In this document: piece by piece, positions 7,467 through 14,766 of the stretch
Layout: every line of letters begins with the position of its first letter
Position numbering within the stretch: position 1 is the stretch's first letter
Assembly: GCA_964537965.1 (NCBI GenBank)
Contig: CAZIDB010000116.1
Coordinates: 1 to 14,865, forward strand
Length of the DNA stretch: 14,865 nucleotides
Direction of reading: 5' to 3'
Origin: SURF-24 sp964537965
GTDB taxonomy: Bacteria > Bacteroidota > Ignavibacteria > Ignavibacteriales > SURF-24
Notes under the pieces: model-generated
Told to the model about the DNA's origin: nothing
Databases searched by the model: none
The model's input: the letters and a program-made list of their open reading frames with translations, nothing else
Made by a program: the position numbers and the translations under genes

Positions 7467-8417
7467 TTACAATCCTGATGCTTTCTGCACAAACTCCGGC
7501 ACTTCAGGTTCACCCTGAAAAAATTCTTTAGTCTTTCCTTTTGTAATTGCCCATCTGTGAATTGAAGAGATGCCTCCGTTTTTAATAAACTTGTCTTCGC
7601 TTAAGTATGCTTTATCCGTCAGTGCTTCTTCGATAGAAATAAATTTATATCCGTTACTTTGAATACCTTCGGCAAGTTTATCAAATGTGTCTGCATTTAA
7701 CCTGTTTGCATGCATAAGTAAAATCTGTTTTACCTCGTAGCCAAAAAGTTTAATTGATTGGTCTTTATAATACTCAATGCAGCTAAGCATATAAGGAATG
7801 TATTCATCTGCAATTTTCTTTTTTAGGATTTCGTCGGAATCTTTTATTGCATTGTTATATGCAACCGCAAAAATATAATCTGAATTGTCCACGGTAACAG
7901 GTGCAATCTTATAACCTGTGCTTTCAAGAAATTCAGCAGCAGAGTCTTTCTTACCAAGACTATTGCCCATATGCAGGAATGGAAACCTAAAATAACGAAG
8001 CTGTTCTCCTTTTTCGGAAAGTAATTTTTTTAAAGTCGGTTCTCCATCAATAACATCTTTTTTCCATTCATCAATATAAATTTTATTTAAGCTTTTATGC
8101 GCATAGGTATGGTTACCAAGCTCCAGTCCGTTATCCAACCACTTTTGTAAAGCGACTACTCTTTTTTCAATAATACCATTTTCGTTATGTAGTTTGGATT
8201 CATTGGAAAAACCGATTGCAGGAATATCAAATTGCTTAATCTTTTTTATTAAAGAATCAGTCATTGCCAGCATCTGGTCATCAGTTGCAGATGAATAAGT
8301 TACAAAGGGAAGGTCATCAAACGTAATTGCTATATATTTATTCTGTTCATTTTTAACCTGCGCAACAGATAAGTTGAAAAATAATATTAGAGTTAAAAAT
8401 ATCACTGTTCTTTTCAT
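7467..8417 (-). CDS. Exported polysaccharide deacetylase (NodB-type)
   Basis: This is a 316-residue predicted secreted carbohydrate esterase 4 protein, expected to remove N-acetyl or O-acetyl groups from a polysaccharide or peptidoglycan. A signal peptide is clear (MKRTVIFLTLILFFNLSVAQ, cleavage near residues 19-20); no lipobox Cys is seen. NodB motifs: TFDD with catalytic Asp34 and metal-binding Asp35, the HTYAH metal pair His103/His107, and the RFPF motif (Arg144, Pro146). A late LLMHANRLNADTF corresponds to the final His-containing motif. All metal ligands are present, so it is probably active. It is transcribed against rnc, with only 7 nt between the two stops, and diverges from gcvP. The substrate cannot be told from sequence. 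Confidence 0.88.
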   Translation of the reverse strand: MKRTVIFLTLILFFNLSVAQVKNEQNKYIAITFDDLPFVTYSSATDDQMLAMTDSLIKKIKQFDIPAIGFSNESKLHNENGIIEKRVVALQKWLDNGLELGNHTYAHKSLNKIYIDEWKKDVIDGEPTLKKLLSEKGEQLRYFRFPFLHMGNSLGKKDSAAEFLESTGYKIAPVTVDNSDYIFAVAYNNAIKDSDEILKKKIADEYIPYMLSCIEYYKDQSIKLFGYEVKQILLMHANRLNADTFDKLAEGIQSNGYKFISIEEALTDKAYLSEDKFIKNGGISSIHRWAITKGKTKEFFQGEPEVPEFVQKASGL

Positions 8418-8432
8418 TAATTACACCGCTCA

Positions 8433-8529
8433 TTTTGTTACTTTAAAAGCTAATTCAATAAGTTTTGTTATATTTACCTACAACAAAAAACAAATTGTGA
8501 ATACAACAAAAATAAAAATCACAACAAAA
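8433..8529. promoter_or_regulatory. Divergent control region with TTTTGTT boxes
   Basis: The spacer between the deacetylase and gcvP holds five copies of a TTTTGTTR-type box. Two are on the + strand (8433-8440 and 8463-8470, exactly 30 bp apart); three are inverted, as ACAACAAAA (8480-8488, 8503-8511, 8521-8529). On the - strand TATTTTTG (8514-8507) matches the TAnnTTTG -7 element, with ATTG about 16 nt upstream, and would serve the deacetylase. I see no clear promoter for gcvP. No glycine riboswitch pattern is visible. The low sequence complexity lowers the weight of these matches. Confidence 0.3.
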
Positions 8530-8560
8530 TCAATTTAAAAATCTTACCGAGATTAACTTT

Positions 8561-11434
8561 ATGAATTACTCTAATAATTTTGAAAATTTTGCTGACAGGC
8601 ATATCGGTCCACGAGATACGGATGTACCTGAAATGCTGAAACAAATCGGCGTCAAATCAATTAAGGATTTAATTTTACAAACAATCCCAAAGGGAATAAG
8701 ATTAAAGCAGGAAATTTCTTTACCTAAACCTTCAACTGAACACGAGTATTTAAATGAACTAAAAAGTGTTGCTGTAAAGAATAAAATATTTAAATCGTTC
8801 ATAGGCATGGGTTATTATGATACGATTCTTCCATCAGTTATAAGAAGAAATGTTTTAGAGAATCCGGGATGGTATACACAATACACTCCTTACCAGGCAG
8901 AAATTTCTCAGGGCAGATTGGAAGCGCTGATTAATTTTCAGACGGTAATAGTTGATTTAACAAAAATGGAAGTGGCCAATGCCTCGTTACTTGATGAGGC
9001 AACAGCGGCAGCAGAAGCTATGATTATGCTTCATAACCAACGAAAGAACAAGGAAGCCGATACATTTTTTATTTCGGAAGAATGCTTTCCGCAAACAATC
9101 GAAGTCCTTAAAACACGTTCGGTTCCGCAGGGAATTAAACTTGAAATTGGTGACCACAAGAAATTTGAATTAACAAACAAATGCTTTGGTGTGTTAGTGC
9201 AGTATCCTGCCGCTTACGGTGAAATATATGATTATACTGAGTTTATCAAACAGGCAAAAGCTTTAGGAATTTATTCCGTGTTTGCTGCTGATTTGCTTGC
9301 TCTTACAATATTAACTCCTCCTGGAGAATTAGGTGCCGATGTGGTTGTTGGTTCAACGCAAAGATTTGGAGTACCAATGGGATTCGGTGGTCCGCACGCA
9401 GCTTATTTTGCAGTTAATGATGAACTGAAAAGATTTATGCCGGGAAGAATTATCGGGGCATCAATTGATGCTGACGGAAACCCGGCGTACAGAATGGCAC
9501 TGCAAACAAGAGAACAACATATAAGACGCGAGAAAGCAACAAGTAACATTTGTACTTCTCAGGTGCTGCTTGCAATCATGGCAGGAACGTACGCTGTTTA
9601 TCATGGTCCAAAAGGATTAAGAGAAATTGCCGGCAGGATAAACAATCTTGCTTCAATTCTTAACAAGGGATTTAAGAAAATTGAAGTTGTTCAATTAAAT
9701 AATAATTTCTTTGATACGCTTTATGTTCAGCTAAATACTAAAGAGGAAATAGAAGCTGTAAGAAAAAGCGCAGTCAAAGAGAAAATGAATTTCTACTATG
9801 ACGATTTGAAAATTTGTATTTCGCTTGATGAAACAAAAACAGTAAAAGACGTTGAGAAAATTCTTAAAGTTTTCTCGGTTTTACCAGGAAAAGAAAAAGT
9901 AAAAATTGCTGATCTTAAGAGTATCGAAGGAAGCGTTCTGCCGGAATCACTTCAAAGAAAAAGTGCATACTTACAGGCAAAAGTATTCAACCGGTATCAT
10001 TCGGAAATGGAAATGATGCGTTACCTTAAAAATCTTGAGAGAAAAGATTTATCATTAACCGGTTCTATGATTCCGCTCGGTTCCTGCACAATGAAATTAA
10101 ATGCTGCAACCGAAATGCTTGGTATAACCTGGGACGAATTTACGAGCATTCATCCGTTTGCACCAGTTGAGCAAACTCCCGGGTATGCAGAAATCATAAA
10201 TGACCTTGAAACATGGCTCGCTTCAATTACAGGATTTAAAGCTGTTTCTTTACAACCTAATTCTGGTGCACAGGGTGAGTATACTGGACTTATGGTCATA
10301 AGACAATACCATATTGAACATAATAATGTAAACAGGAATGTTGTTTTAATTCCATCTTCGGCTCATGGTACAAATCCCGCAAGCGCTGTAATGGCTGGAA
10401 TGAAAGTCGTGGTAGTTGGATGCGATTCAAACGGAAATATTGATGTTGTTGATTTGAAAAAGAAAGCTGAAGAGAATAAAGATAATTTAGCTGCACTTAT
10501 GATTACATATCCTTCTACTCATGGTGTGTTTGAAGAAGAAGTTAAATTGATTTGTGAGATTGTGCATGAAAATGGCGGTCTTGTTTATATGGATGGTGCA
10601 AACCTTAATGCACAACTTGGATTTACAAGTCCGGGTGAAATTGGTGCTGATGTCTGCCACCTGAATCTTCATAAAACTTTTGCAATACCTCATGGCGGCG
10701 GCGGCCCCGGAGTTGGACCAATTGCGGTTAATGAAAAATTAAAAGATTATCTGCCGGGTCATCCGTTGAAAAATGTTGGAGGTGTAAAAGCGATTACTCC
10801 GGTTTCTGCTGCTCCATACGGAAGCGCGAACGTGTTGATCATTTCTCATTCATATATTAAAATGATGGGACGAGAAGGATTAAAACAGGCTACTGAATTT
10901 GCAATACTGAATGCCAATTATATAAAATCAAGATTGGAATCTTATTACAAAGTTTTATATACCGGAAAGAACGGAAGAGTGGCTCATGAACTTATATTTG
11001 ACTTTCGTCCATTTAAAGCTACAGCAGGAATTGAAGTTGAGGATGTGGCAAAGAGATTAATGGATTATGGTTTCCATGCTCCAACTGTTTCATTTCCTGT
11101 TGCCGGTACTTTAATGGTTGAACCAACAGAGAGTGAATCAAAAGAAGAACTTGACAGGTTTTGCGATGCAATGATTCAAATTAAAAAAGAGATTGAAGAG
11201 ATAGAACAGGGAACTGCTGATAAGGTGGATAACGTTTTGAAAAATGCGCCTCATACTGATAAGTCAATTGCAGCAGAAGATTGGAAACATCCTTACTCAA
11301 GAGAAAAAGCAGCTTTTCCAATGAAGAGTTTACTGACAAATAAATTCTGGCCTGCTGTTAGAAGAATTAATAATGCGTTCGGCGACAGGAATCTTGTTTG
11401 TAACTGCAACCCTGTAAGTGATTACGTGGAATAG
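8561..11434 (+). CDS. gcvP: Glycine dehydrogenase (decarboxylating), P-protein
   Basis: GcvP is the PLP-dependent P-protein of the glycine cleavage system; it decarboxylates glycine and passes the aminomethyl group to lipoyl-GcvH. At 957 residues it is the single-chain form, in which the alpha and beta halves of the two-subunit type are fused. Landmarks: FADRHIGPR at the N-terminus, GSTQRFGVPMGFGGPHAAYFA in the first half, GSCTMKLNA near the junction, and the PLP-binding Lys705 in CHLNLHKTFAIPHGGGGPG. The end, FWPAVRRINNAFGDRNLVC, is typical. The ATG at 8561 gives the standard FADRHIGP opening; the Shine-Dalgarno is weak (GAG about 10 nt upstream). gcvT, gcvH and lpd are not in the window, so the other proteins of the system are encoded elsewhere. 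Confidence 0.97.
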   Translation: MNYSNNFENFADRHIGPRDTDVPEMLKQIGVKSIKDLILQTIPKGIRLKQEISLPKPSTEHEYLNELKSVAVKNKIFKSFIGMGYYDTILPSVIRRNVLENPGWYTQYTPYQAEISQGRLEALINFQTVIVDLTKMEVANASLLDEATAAAEAMIMLHNQRKNKEADTFFISEECFPQTIEVLKTRSVPQGIKLEIGDHKKFELTNKCFGVLVQYPAAYGEIYDYTEFIKQAKALGIYSVFAADLLALTILTPPGELGADVVVGSTQRFGVPMGFGGPHAAYFAVNDELKRFMPGRIIGASIDADGNPAYRMALQTREQHIRREKATSNICTSQVLLAIMAGTYAVYHGPKGLREIAGRINNLASILNKGFKKIEVVQLNNNFFDTLYVQLNTKEEIEAVRKSAVKEKMNFYYDDLKICISLDETKTVKDVEKILKVFSVLPGKEKVKIADLKSIEGSVLPESLQRKSAYLQAKVFNRYHSEMEMMRYLKNLERKDLSLTGSMIPLGSCTMKLNAATEMLGITWDEFTSIHPFAPVEQTPGYAEIINDLETWLASITGFKAVSLQPNSGAQGEYTGLMVIRQYHIEHNNVNRNVVLIPSSAHGTNPASAVMAGMKVVVVGCDSNGNIDVVDLKKKAEENKDNLAALMITYPSTHGVFEEEVKLICEIVHENGGLVYMDGANLNAQLGFTSPGEIGADVCHLNLHKTFAIPHGGGGPGVGPIAVNEKLKDYLPGHPLKNVGGVKAITPVSAAPYGSANVLIISHSYIKMMGREGLKQATEFAILNANYIKSRLESYYKVLYTGKNGRVAHELIFDFRPFKATAGIEVEDVAKRLMDYGFHAPTVSFPVAGTLMVEPTESESKEELDRFCDAMIQIKKEIEEIEQGTADKVDNVLKNAPHTDKSIAAEDWKHPYSREKAAFPMKSLLTNKFWPAVRRINNAFGDRNLVCNCNPVSDYVE

Positions 11435-11466
11435 TTTGTCAAAATCCTTTTGTAACCTCAGGAGGC

Positions 11467-11586
11467 TGACTAAAAAGTAGCATAAAGGTCATTGCGAGGA
11501 GTAAAACGACGAAGCAATCTGCTTGTCTAATGTAGAAAATGAGATTACTTCGCTTTGCTCGTAATGACAATTTTACTTTTTAGTCA
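11467..11586. mobile_element. Palindromic MITE-like repeat element
   Basis: This roughly 120-bp noncoding element has perfect 13-bp terminal inverted repeats, TGACTAAAAAGTA (11467-11479) and TACTTTTTAGTCA (11574-11586). Inside them lies a second inverted pair, GTCATTGCGAG (11488-11498) and CTCGTAATGAC (11558-11568), with one mismatch. That pair extends in broken form through CGAAGCAATCT (11510-11520) and AGATTACTTCG (11542-11552). It could fold into one long imperfect hairpin. The GTCATTGCGAGGAG...GAAGCAATCT wording is one I know from dispersed palindromic repeats in several bacterial phyla. No transposase or clear target duplication is seen. It may also stop transcription after gcvP. Confidence 0.7.
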
Positions 11587-11611
11587 ATCCTTGGGAGTAA
11601 ATGAATATTGA

Positions 11612-12022
11612 ATGAACAATGTTTGTGAAATATTAAAAAGTGCAAAGACAATTGCTGTTGTCGGAATATCGGATAAACCGGAAAGAGACAGTTATGGAAT
11701 TGCCAAGTATCTTAAGCAGGCAAATTATAATGTTGTTGGTGTAAATCCTTTTATTAATAAAGTTGATGATATCATTGTCTATCCAAACTTAACTGATATT
11801 CCATTCCCTGTAGACATTGTTGATGTATTCAGGCGCTCGGATAAAATTCCGGAATTGGTAGACGACGTTATCAAAATAAAGCCCAAAGTGTTCTGGCTTC
11901 AGCTTGGTATTTTTAATAATGAAGCAGTTGACAAGATAGAAAGTGCTGGAATTGATGTAATTCAGAATTTATGTATTAAGGTTGAGCACCGGTATTGTAT
12001 CGCTCAAAAGTTTTCAATTTAA
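11612..12022 (+). CDS. CoA-binding domain protein (YccU-like)
   Basis: This 136-residue protein consists of one Rossmann-like CoA-binding domain (CoA_binding_2, YccU type), related to the CoA-binding part of succinyl-CoA synthetase but lacking its other domains. Visible hallmarks are the N-terminal TIAVVGISDKPERDSYGIAKYL, a VVGVNPF strand, VDIVDVFRRSDKIPELVDD, VFWLQLGIFNNEA and the C-terminal NLCIKVEHRY (family consensus is close to CxKxEH). Biochemical function is undefined for most members; a role as a CoA- or nucleotide-sensing adaptor is speculative. The ATG overlaps the stop of a 4-codon frame (11601-11615) that sits 3 nt after GGGAG, so the nearest Shine-Dalgarno better fits the mini-frame than this gene. 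The palindromic element ends 25 nt upstream. Confidence 0.88.
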   Translation: MNNVCEILKSAKTIAVVGISDKPERDSYGIAKYLKQANYNVVGVNPFINKVDDIIVYPNLTDIPFPVDIVDVFRRSDKIPELVDDVIKIKPKVFWLQLGIFNNEAVDKIESAGIDVIQNLCIKVEHRYCIAQKFSI

Positions 12023-12040
12023 ATATAAAGGTATTACTGT

Positions 12041-13384
12041 TTGAATAGATTCTCATCAACAAAAAATATTTTTCTGCTTATCTATATTTCTTTAACAGTC
12101 CGGGTGCTTTGCAATAATACCGATTCACTCTCAGTTTTATTTAAGCGTAATATTGAAGTGGATTCAATAATAATTACAGGCAATGAGAGAACAGAACCCG
12201 ATATCATAACAAGAGAACTTACATTTAAAACAGGAGATTTAATTTCTAAACAGGATATAAATTTTAACAGGGAAAGAGTATACAGTCTCGGTCTCTTTAA
12301 TTTTGTTAAAATGTTTTCCGTAAGTGATAGCGGCAAATCAAATATTATTATTCAGGTGGATGAAAGCTGGTATATCTGGCCGCTGCCGGTATGGGATATT
12401 GATGATAGTTCAATAAAGAAATTAACTTATGGAATGGTGCTGCTTTATAAAAACTTCAGAGGAAGGAATGAAACTTTAAGTGCTGAGGTTGGATTTGGAT
12501 ATGATCCTTTCTATAGTTTTTCTTATTACAATCCATGGATTATTCAGGATTATAATATTTCTTTAAAAGCAGCTATAAGTTATAGTACTATAACTACAAA
12601 CAGCATTTCTGCAAGGATAAGAGCAGGTAAAGATTTTGAGTTTAAGAATATCAATTTCCTTTTCCAGGTTGGAAAGAGATTAAATCTTTATAATGAAATT
12701 TTTATAACCTCCGGTTTTAATTACATTGAAATGCCGGATGATCTGAAAAAGTTAAGTACTGCATCAGGAAAAAGAATTGATAATGTTGTAAACCTTGGTA
12801 TTGATTACTTATTTGATACACGCAACCTGAAACAATTCCCTGATTCGGGTTTGGTGGCGCTTGCCAGCTTCAACAACTCAGGTTTTGGAATCAACAATAT
12901 AAACTATTCTACGTTATTCCTTGATTTCAGAAATTACATGCAAATCATTGGTAACCTTACAGGTAAATGGCGGTTAGCTTCAAGAATGACTTTTGGAAAC
13001 AACGTTCCGTTTTACAGTTATTCGTATTTAGGATCGGGAGAAAAAGTAAGAGGGCACTATAATCAGCTTAGGGAAGGAAATCATTTATATTTAGCTTCGG
13101 CAGAAATAAAATATCCTATAATCAAAGAATGGAACTTCAGCATCAAGCTTCCTTTAATTCCAGTTTCGTTAACAAGCTACAGGATTGCTTTATTTACAAA
13201 TATGTTCTTTGATACCGGGGCTACTCAATTTAAAAATGAAACAATCTCAACAAGAAGTTTTTATTCAGGTTACGGATGTGGTTTATCTGTGTTATTTTTA
13301 CCGTATAATATTTTAAGAGTAGAATTAGCTTTGGATGAACATAAAAACGTGGAGTATATTTTTGATCTCGGCTTCTCTTTCTAA
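12041..13384 (+). CDS. Omp85-like outer-membrane protein, single POTRA
   Basis: This is a 447-residue predicted outer-membrane beta-barrel of the Omp85/BamA superfamily. A hydrophobic signal (FLLIYISLTVRVLC, about residues 11-24) is followed by one POTRA-like domain at about 39-110, with EVDSIIITGNERTEPDIITREL and the GLFNFVKMFSV segment. An alternating-residue barrel fills the rest. The VRGH at 336-339 corresponds to the conserved VRG(F/Y) of barrel loop 6, and the chain ends in Phe (LGFSF), the usual insertion signal. BamA has five POTRAs, so this is not BamA. A small transporter or TamA/surface-antigen-like role is possible but unproven. The start is TTG at 12041, with AAAGG about 9 nt upstream. 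The gap to the CoA-binding gene is 18 nt; it overlaps rsmE. Confidence 0.82.
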   Translation: MNRFSSTKNIFLLIYISLTVRVLCNNTDSLSVLFKRNIEVDSIIITGNERTEPDIITRELTFKTGDLISKQDINFNRERVYSLGLFNFVKMFSVSDSGKSNIIIQVDESWYIWPLPVWDIDDSSIKKLTYGMVLLYKNFRGRNETLSAEVGFGYDPFYSFSYYNPWIIQDYNISLKAAISYSTITTNSISARIRAGKDFEFKNINFLFQVGKRLNLYNEIFITSGFNYIEMPDDLKKLSTASGKRIDNVVNLGIDYLFDTRNLKQFPDSGLVALASFNNSGFGINNINYSTLFLDFRNYMQIIGNLTGKWRLASRMTFGNNVPFYSYSYLGSGEKVRGHYNQLREGNHLYLASAEIKYPIIKEWNFSIKLPLIPVSLTSYRIALFTNMFFDTGATQFKNETISTRSFYSGYGCGLSVLFLPYNILRVELALDEHKNVEYIFDLGFSF

Positions 13385-14063
13385 CATAGAATTATATTTT
13401 ACACCTGAAGATATAATTGATAATCAATTAATCATTCGTGGTGAAGAGTTCAATCATGCGGTTAAAGTAATGCGTCATTCCGAAGGTGGCATTATTTATA
13501 TTACTACAGGGAAGGGTAAGATTTACAAATCTGAAATAAACAATTTAACCCGGCAGGAATTAATAGCTAATGTTCTTGAACTTTATTCGTTTGAAAACAG
13601 AATGAAGAATGTTTATTTCTGTTTACCAAAATTAAAAAGCCAGGAACGTTTTGAATTTGCTCTTGAGAAATGCGTAGAACTCGGTATAACAAATTTTATT
13701 GTGTTCGAAAGTGAAAGATGTATTGCTAAAGGAGAGAGGTTAGAACGCTGGCAGAAAATAATTATTTCCGCTATGAAACAATCTTTAAGAAGCTACATGC
13801 CTAAGTTAGAAACGGTTAAATCGCTTAATCAAATAATCTCGATGGAAGGCTCAAAAATTTTATTCGAACAAAACTCGGAAAAATCATTTAGAGATTTTAA
13901 AATTGATACAGACCGGAAATATTTTTTTCTCTTCGGTCCGGAAGGTGGTTTTAGTGATGAAGAAATTCAGTTGGTTAAAGAAGGGGAGAGATACAAACTT
14001 GGCAATAACCGTCTGCGTTCAGAAACTGCAGTTACAACTGTTGCAGCTCTGTTAACTGCTTAA
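13362..14063 (+). CDS. rsmE: 16S rRNA m3U1498 methyltransferase RsmE
   Basis: RsmE uses S-adenosylmethionine to methylate N3 of U1498 in 16S rRNA, acting on the assembled 30S subunit. The N-terminal PUA-like part includes EEFNHAVKVMRHSEGG. The SPOUT domain shows LPKLKSQERFEFALEKCVELGI, ISAMKQSLRSYMPKLE, and the knot motifs LFGPEGGFSDEEI and LGNNRLRSETAVTTVAALL. I choose TTG at 13362 (233 residues) because GGAG at 13351-13354 lies 7 nt upstream and family members open shortly before a short strand like ELYF. An in-frame ATG at 13335 would give 242 residues but lacks a good Shine-Dalgarno. Either start lies within the preceding outer-membrane gene (23- or 50-nt overlap). Confidence 0.92.
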   Translation: MISASLSNIELYFTPEDIIDNQLIIRGEEFNHAVKVMRHSEGGIIYITTGKGKIYKSEINNLTRQELIANVLELYSFENRMKNVYFCLPKLKSQERFEFALEKCVELGITNFIVFESERCIAKGERLERWQKIIISAMKQSLRSYMPKLETVKSLNQIISMEGSKILFEQNSEKSFRDFKIDTDRKYFFLFGPEGGFSDEEIQLVKEGERYKLGNNRLRSETAVTTVAALLTA

Positions 14064-14093
14064 ATCTCGTAAGCAATATTTTAGCACTATAAA

Positions 14094-14198
14094 CATTTTC
14101 CATCTTCTCAGCCAAAGGCTGATCCCGCTTTGCGGGACATTTCACATTTCACATCTCCCATTTGACATTTCCCCTCTCACATCTTCCATTTCCCATTT
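14094..14198. repeat. Array head unit, copy 1
   Basis: This is a 105-bp unit repeated at 14400-14504 with about five mismatches and again from 14835. It opens with CATTTTCCATCTTC, then two abutting 15-nt hairpins (14108-14122 and 14123-14137: TCAGCC-AAA-GGCTGA and TCCCGC-TTT-GCGGGA). A C/T-rich tract follows, built of degenerate CATTTCC/CACATTTC/CATCTTCC words. On the other strand the tract reads as repeated GGAAATG/GGAAGATG. Confidence 0.85.
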
Positions 14199-14239
14199 AA
14201 CATTTTCCATATCCAGTTTCCTGCGTATCCACTCTAAAT

Positions 14240-14281
14240 CGTTACGCAGAGAGCTCAGAGTACCACAGAGAGCCACAGAGT
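14240..14281. repeat. ACAGAG-rich repeat block, copy 1
   Basis: This 42-bp block starts CGTTACGCAGAGAG and ends ACCACAGAGAGCCACAGAGT. It recurs at 14536-14577 with five mismatches. It is purine-rich and internally repetitive (CAGAG words), in contrast to the C/T-rich tract before it. Confidence 0.8.
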
Positions 14282-14331
14282 CTATCCCCGATTCTCATTT
14301 TCTCCGATTCATTTTCACTTCTCATCTACTT

Positions 14332-14430
14332 TATCCAGCATCAAGAATCCCCCGCTTCGATAAACCAAGTTAGGTGAGCAGCATCCAGTCTTCAATTTCC
14401 ATTTTCCATCTTCTCAGCCAAAGGCTGATC
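14332..14430. repeat. 99-bp direct repeat, copy 1
   Basis: This segment, from TATCCAGCATCAAG through AAGGCTGATC, recurs at 14767-14865 at an offset of 435 bp. The only difference is T14375 versus C14810. It includes AATCCCCCGCTTCGATAAAC and runs into the next array head. The second copy is cut by the window end, so the true repeat is probably longer. Confidence 0.9.
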
Positions 14431-14504
14431 CCGCTTTGCGGGACATTTCACATCTTCCATCTCCCATTTCACATTTCCCCTCTCACATCTTCCATTTTCC
14501 ATTT
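14400..14504. repeat. Array head unit, copy 2
   Basis: Second copy of the 14094-14198 unit, with the twin hairpins at 14414-14428 and 14429-14443 unchanged. The differences lie in the C/T-rich tract, so the hairpins are better conserved than the tract. Confidence 0.85.
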
Positions 14505-14535
14505 TCGTTTCCAACATCCAGTCTCACCTCCAGGT

Positions 14536-14577
14536 CGTTACACAGAGAGTGCAAAGCACCACAGAGAGCCACAGAGT
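14536..14577. repeat. ACAGAG-rich repeat block, copy 2
   Basis: Second copy of the 14240-14281 block. It starts CGTTACACAGAGAG; the last 20 bases are identical to copy 1 and the differences fall in the first half. Confidence 0.8.
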
Positions 14578-14651
14578 AATTGGCTGTACCAATGTTGTTT
14601 CGATACGTCTGGCTAAAGTAATCACAATAACCTTTTTTCATCAATCTGTAA

Positions 14652-14694
14652 GGTTGCTGAGTAACCCGATTTAATCGGGTGTATCGAAGCAACC
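14652..14694. repeat. Nested hairpin in the array spacer
   Basis: A nearly perfect palindrome, ACCCGATT-T-AATCGGGT (14664-14680), is nested inside a 6-bp outer pair, GGTTGC (14652-14657) and GCAACC (14689-14694). A further GTATCGAA (14681-14688) is inverted relative to TTCGATAC at 14599-14606. It lies in the extra DNA of the longer array unit and is not near any gene end, so it looks like a dispersed palindromic repeat rather than a terminator. Confidence 0.6.
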
Positions 14695-14766
14695 GATATT
14701 GATTAACATATTAATATCACAAGCTAAGAGACTCTTTGTTTTACATATCCAACATTCAGTATCGAG

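Noticed and set aside
7451..7488. Imperfect inverted repeat GCAGAATAGC/GCTTTCTGC at the rnc-deacetylase junction as a bidirectional terminator
   Set aside because: Pairing is broken, the loop is about 20 nt and no T-tract follows on either strand.
8418..8560. Possible glycine riboswitch before gcvP
   Set aside because: The spacer is almost pure A/T and lacks the GC-rich stems and conserved GGAGAG-type core of glycine riboswitches.
14374..14616. Open frame of 80 codons on the + strand in the repeat array
   Set aside because: Its translation follows the repeat words, no Shine-Dalgarno is present, and it does not resemble any family. It crosses several repeat blocks, so it is incidental.
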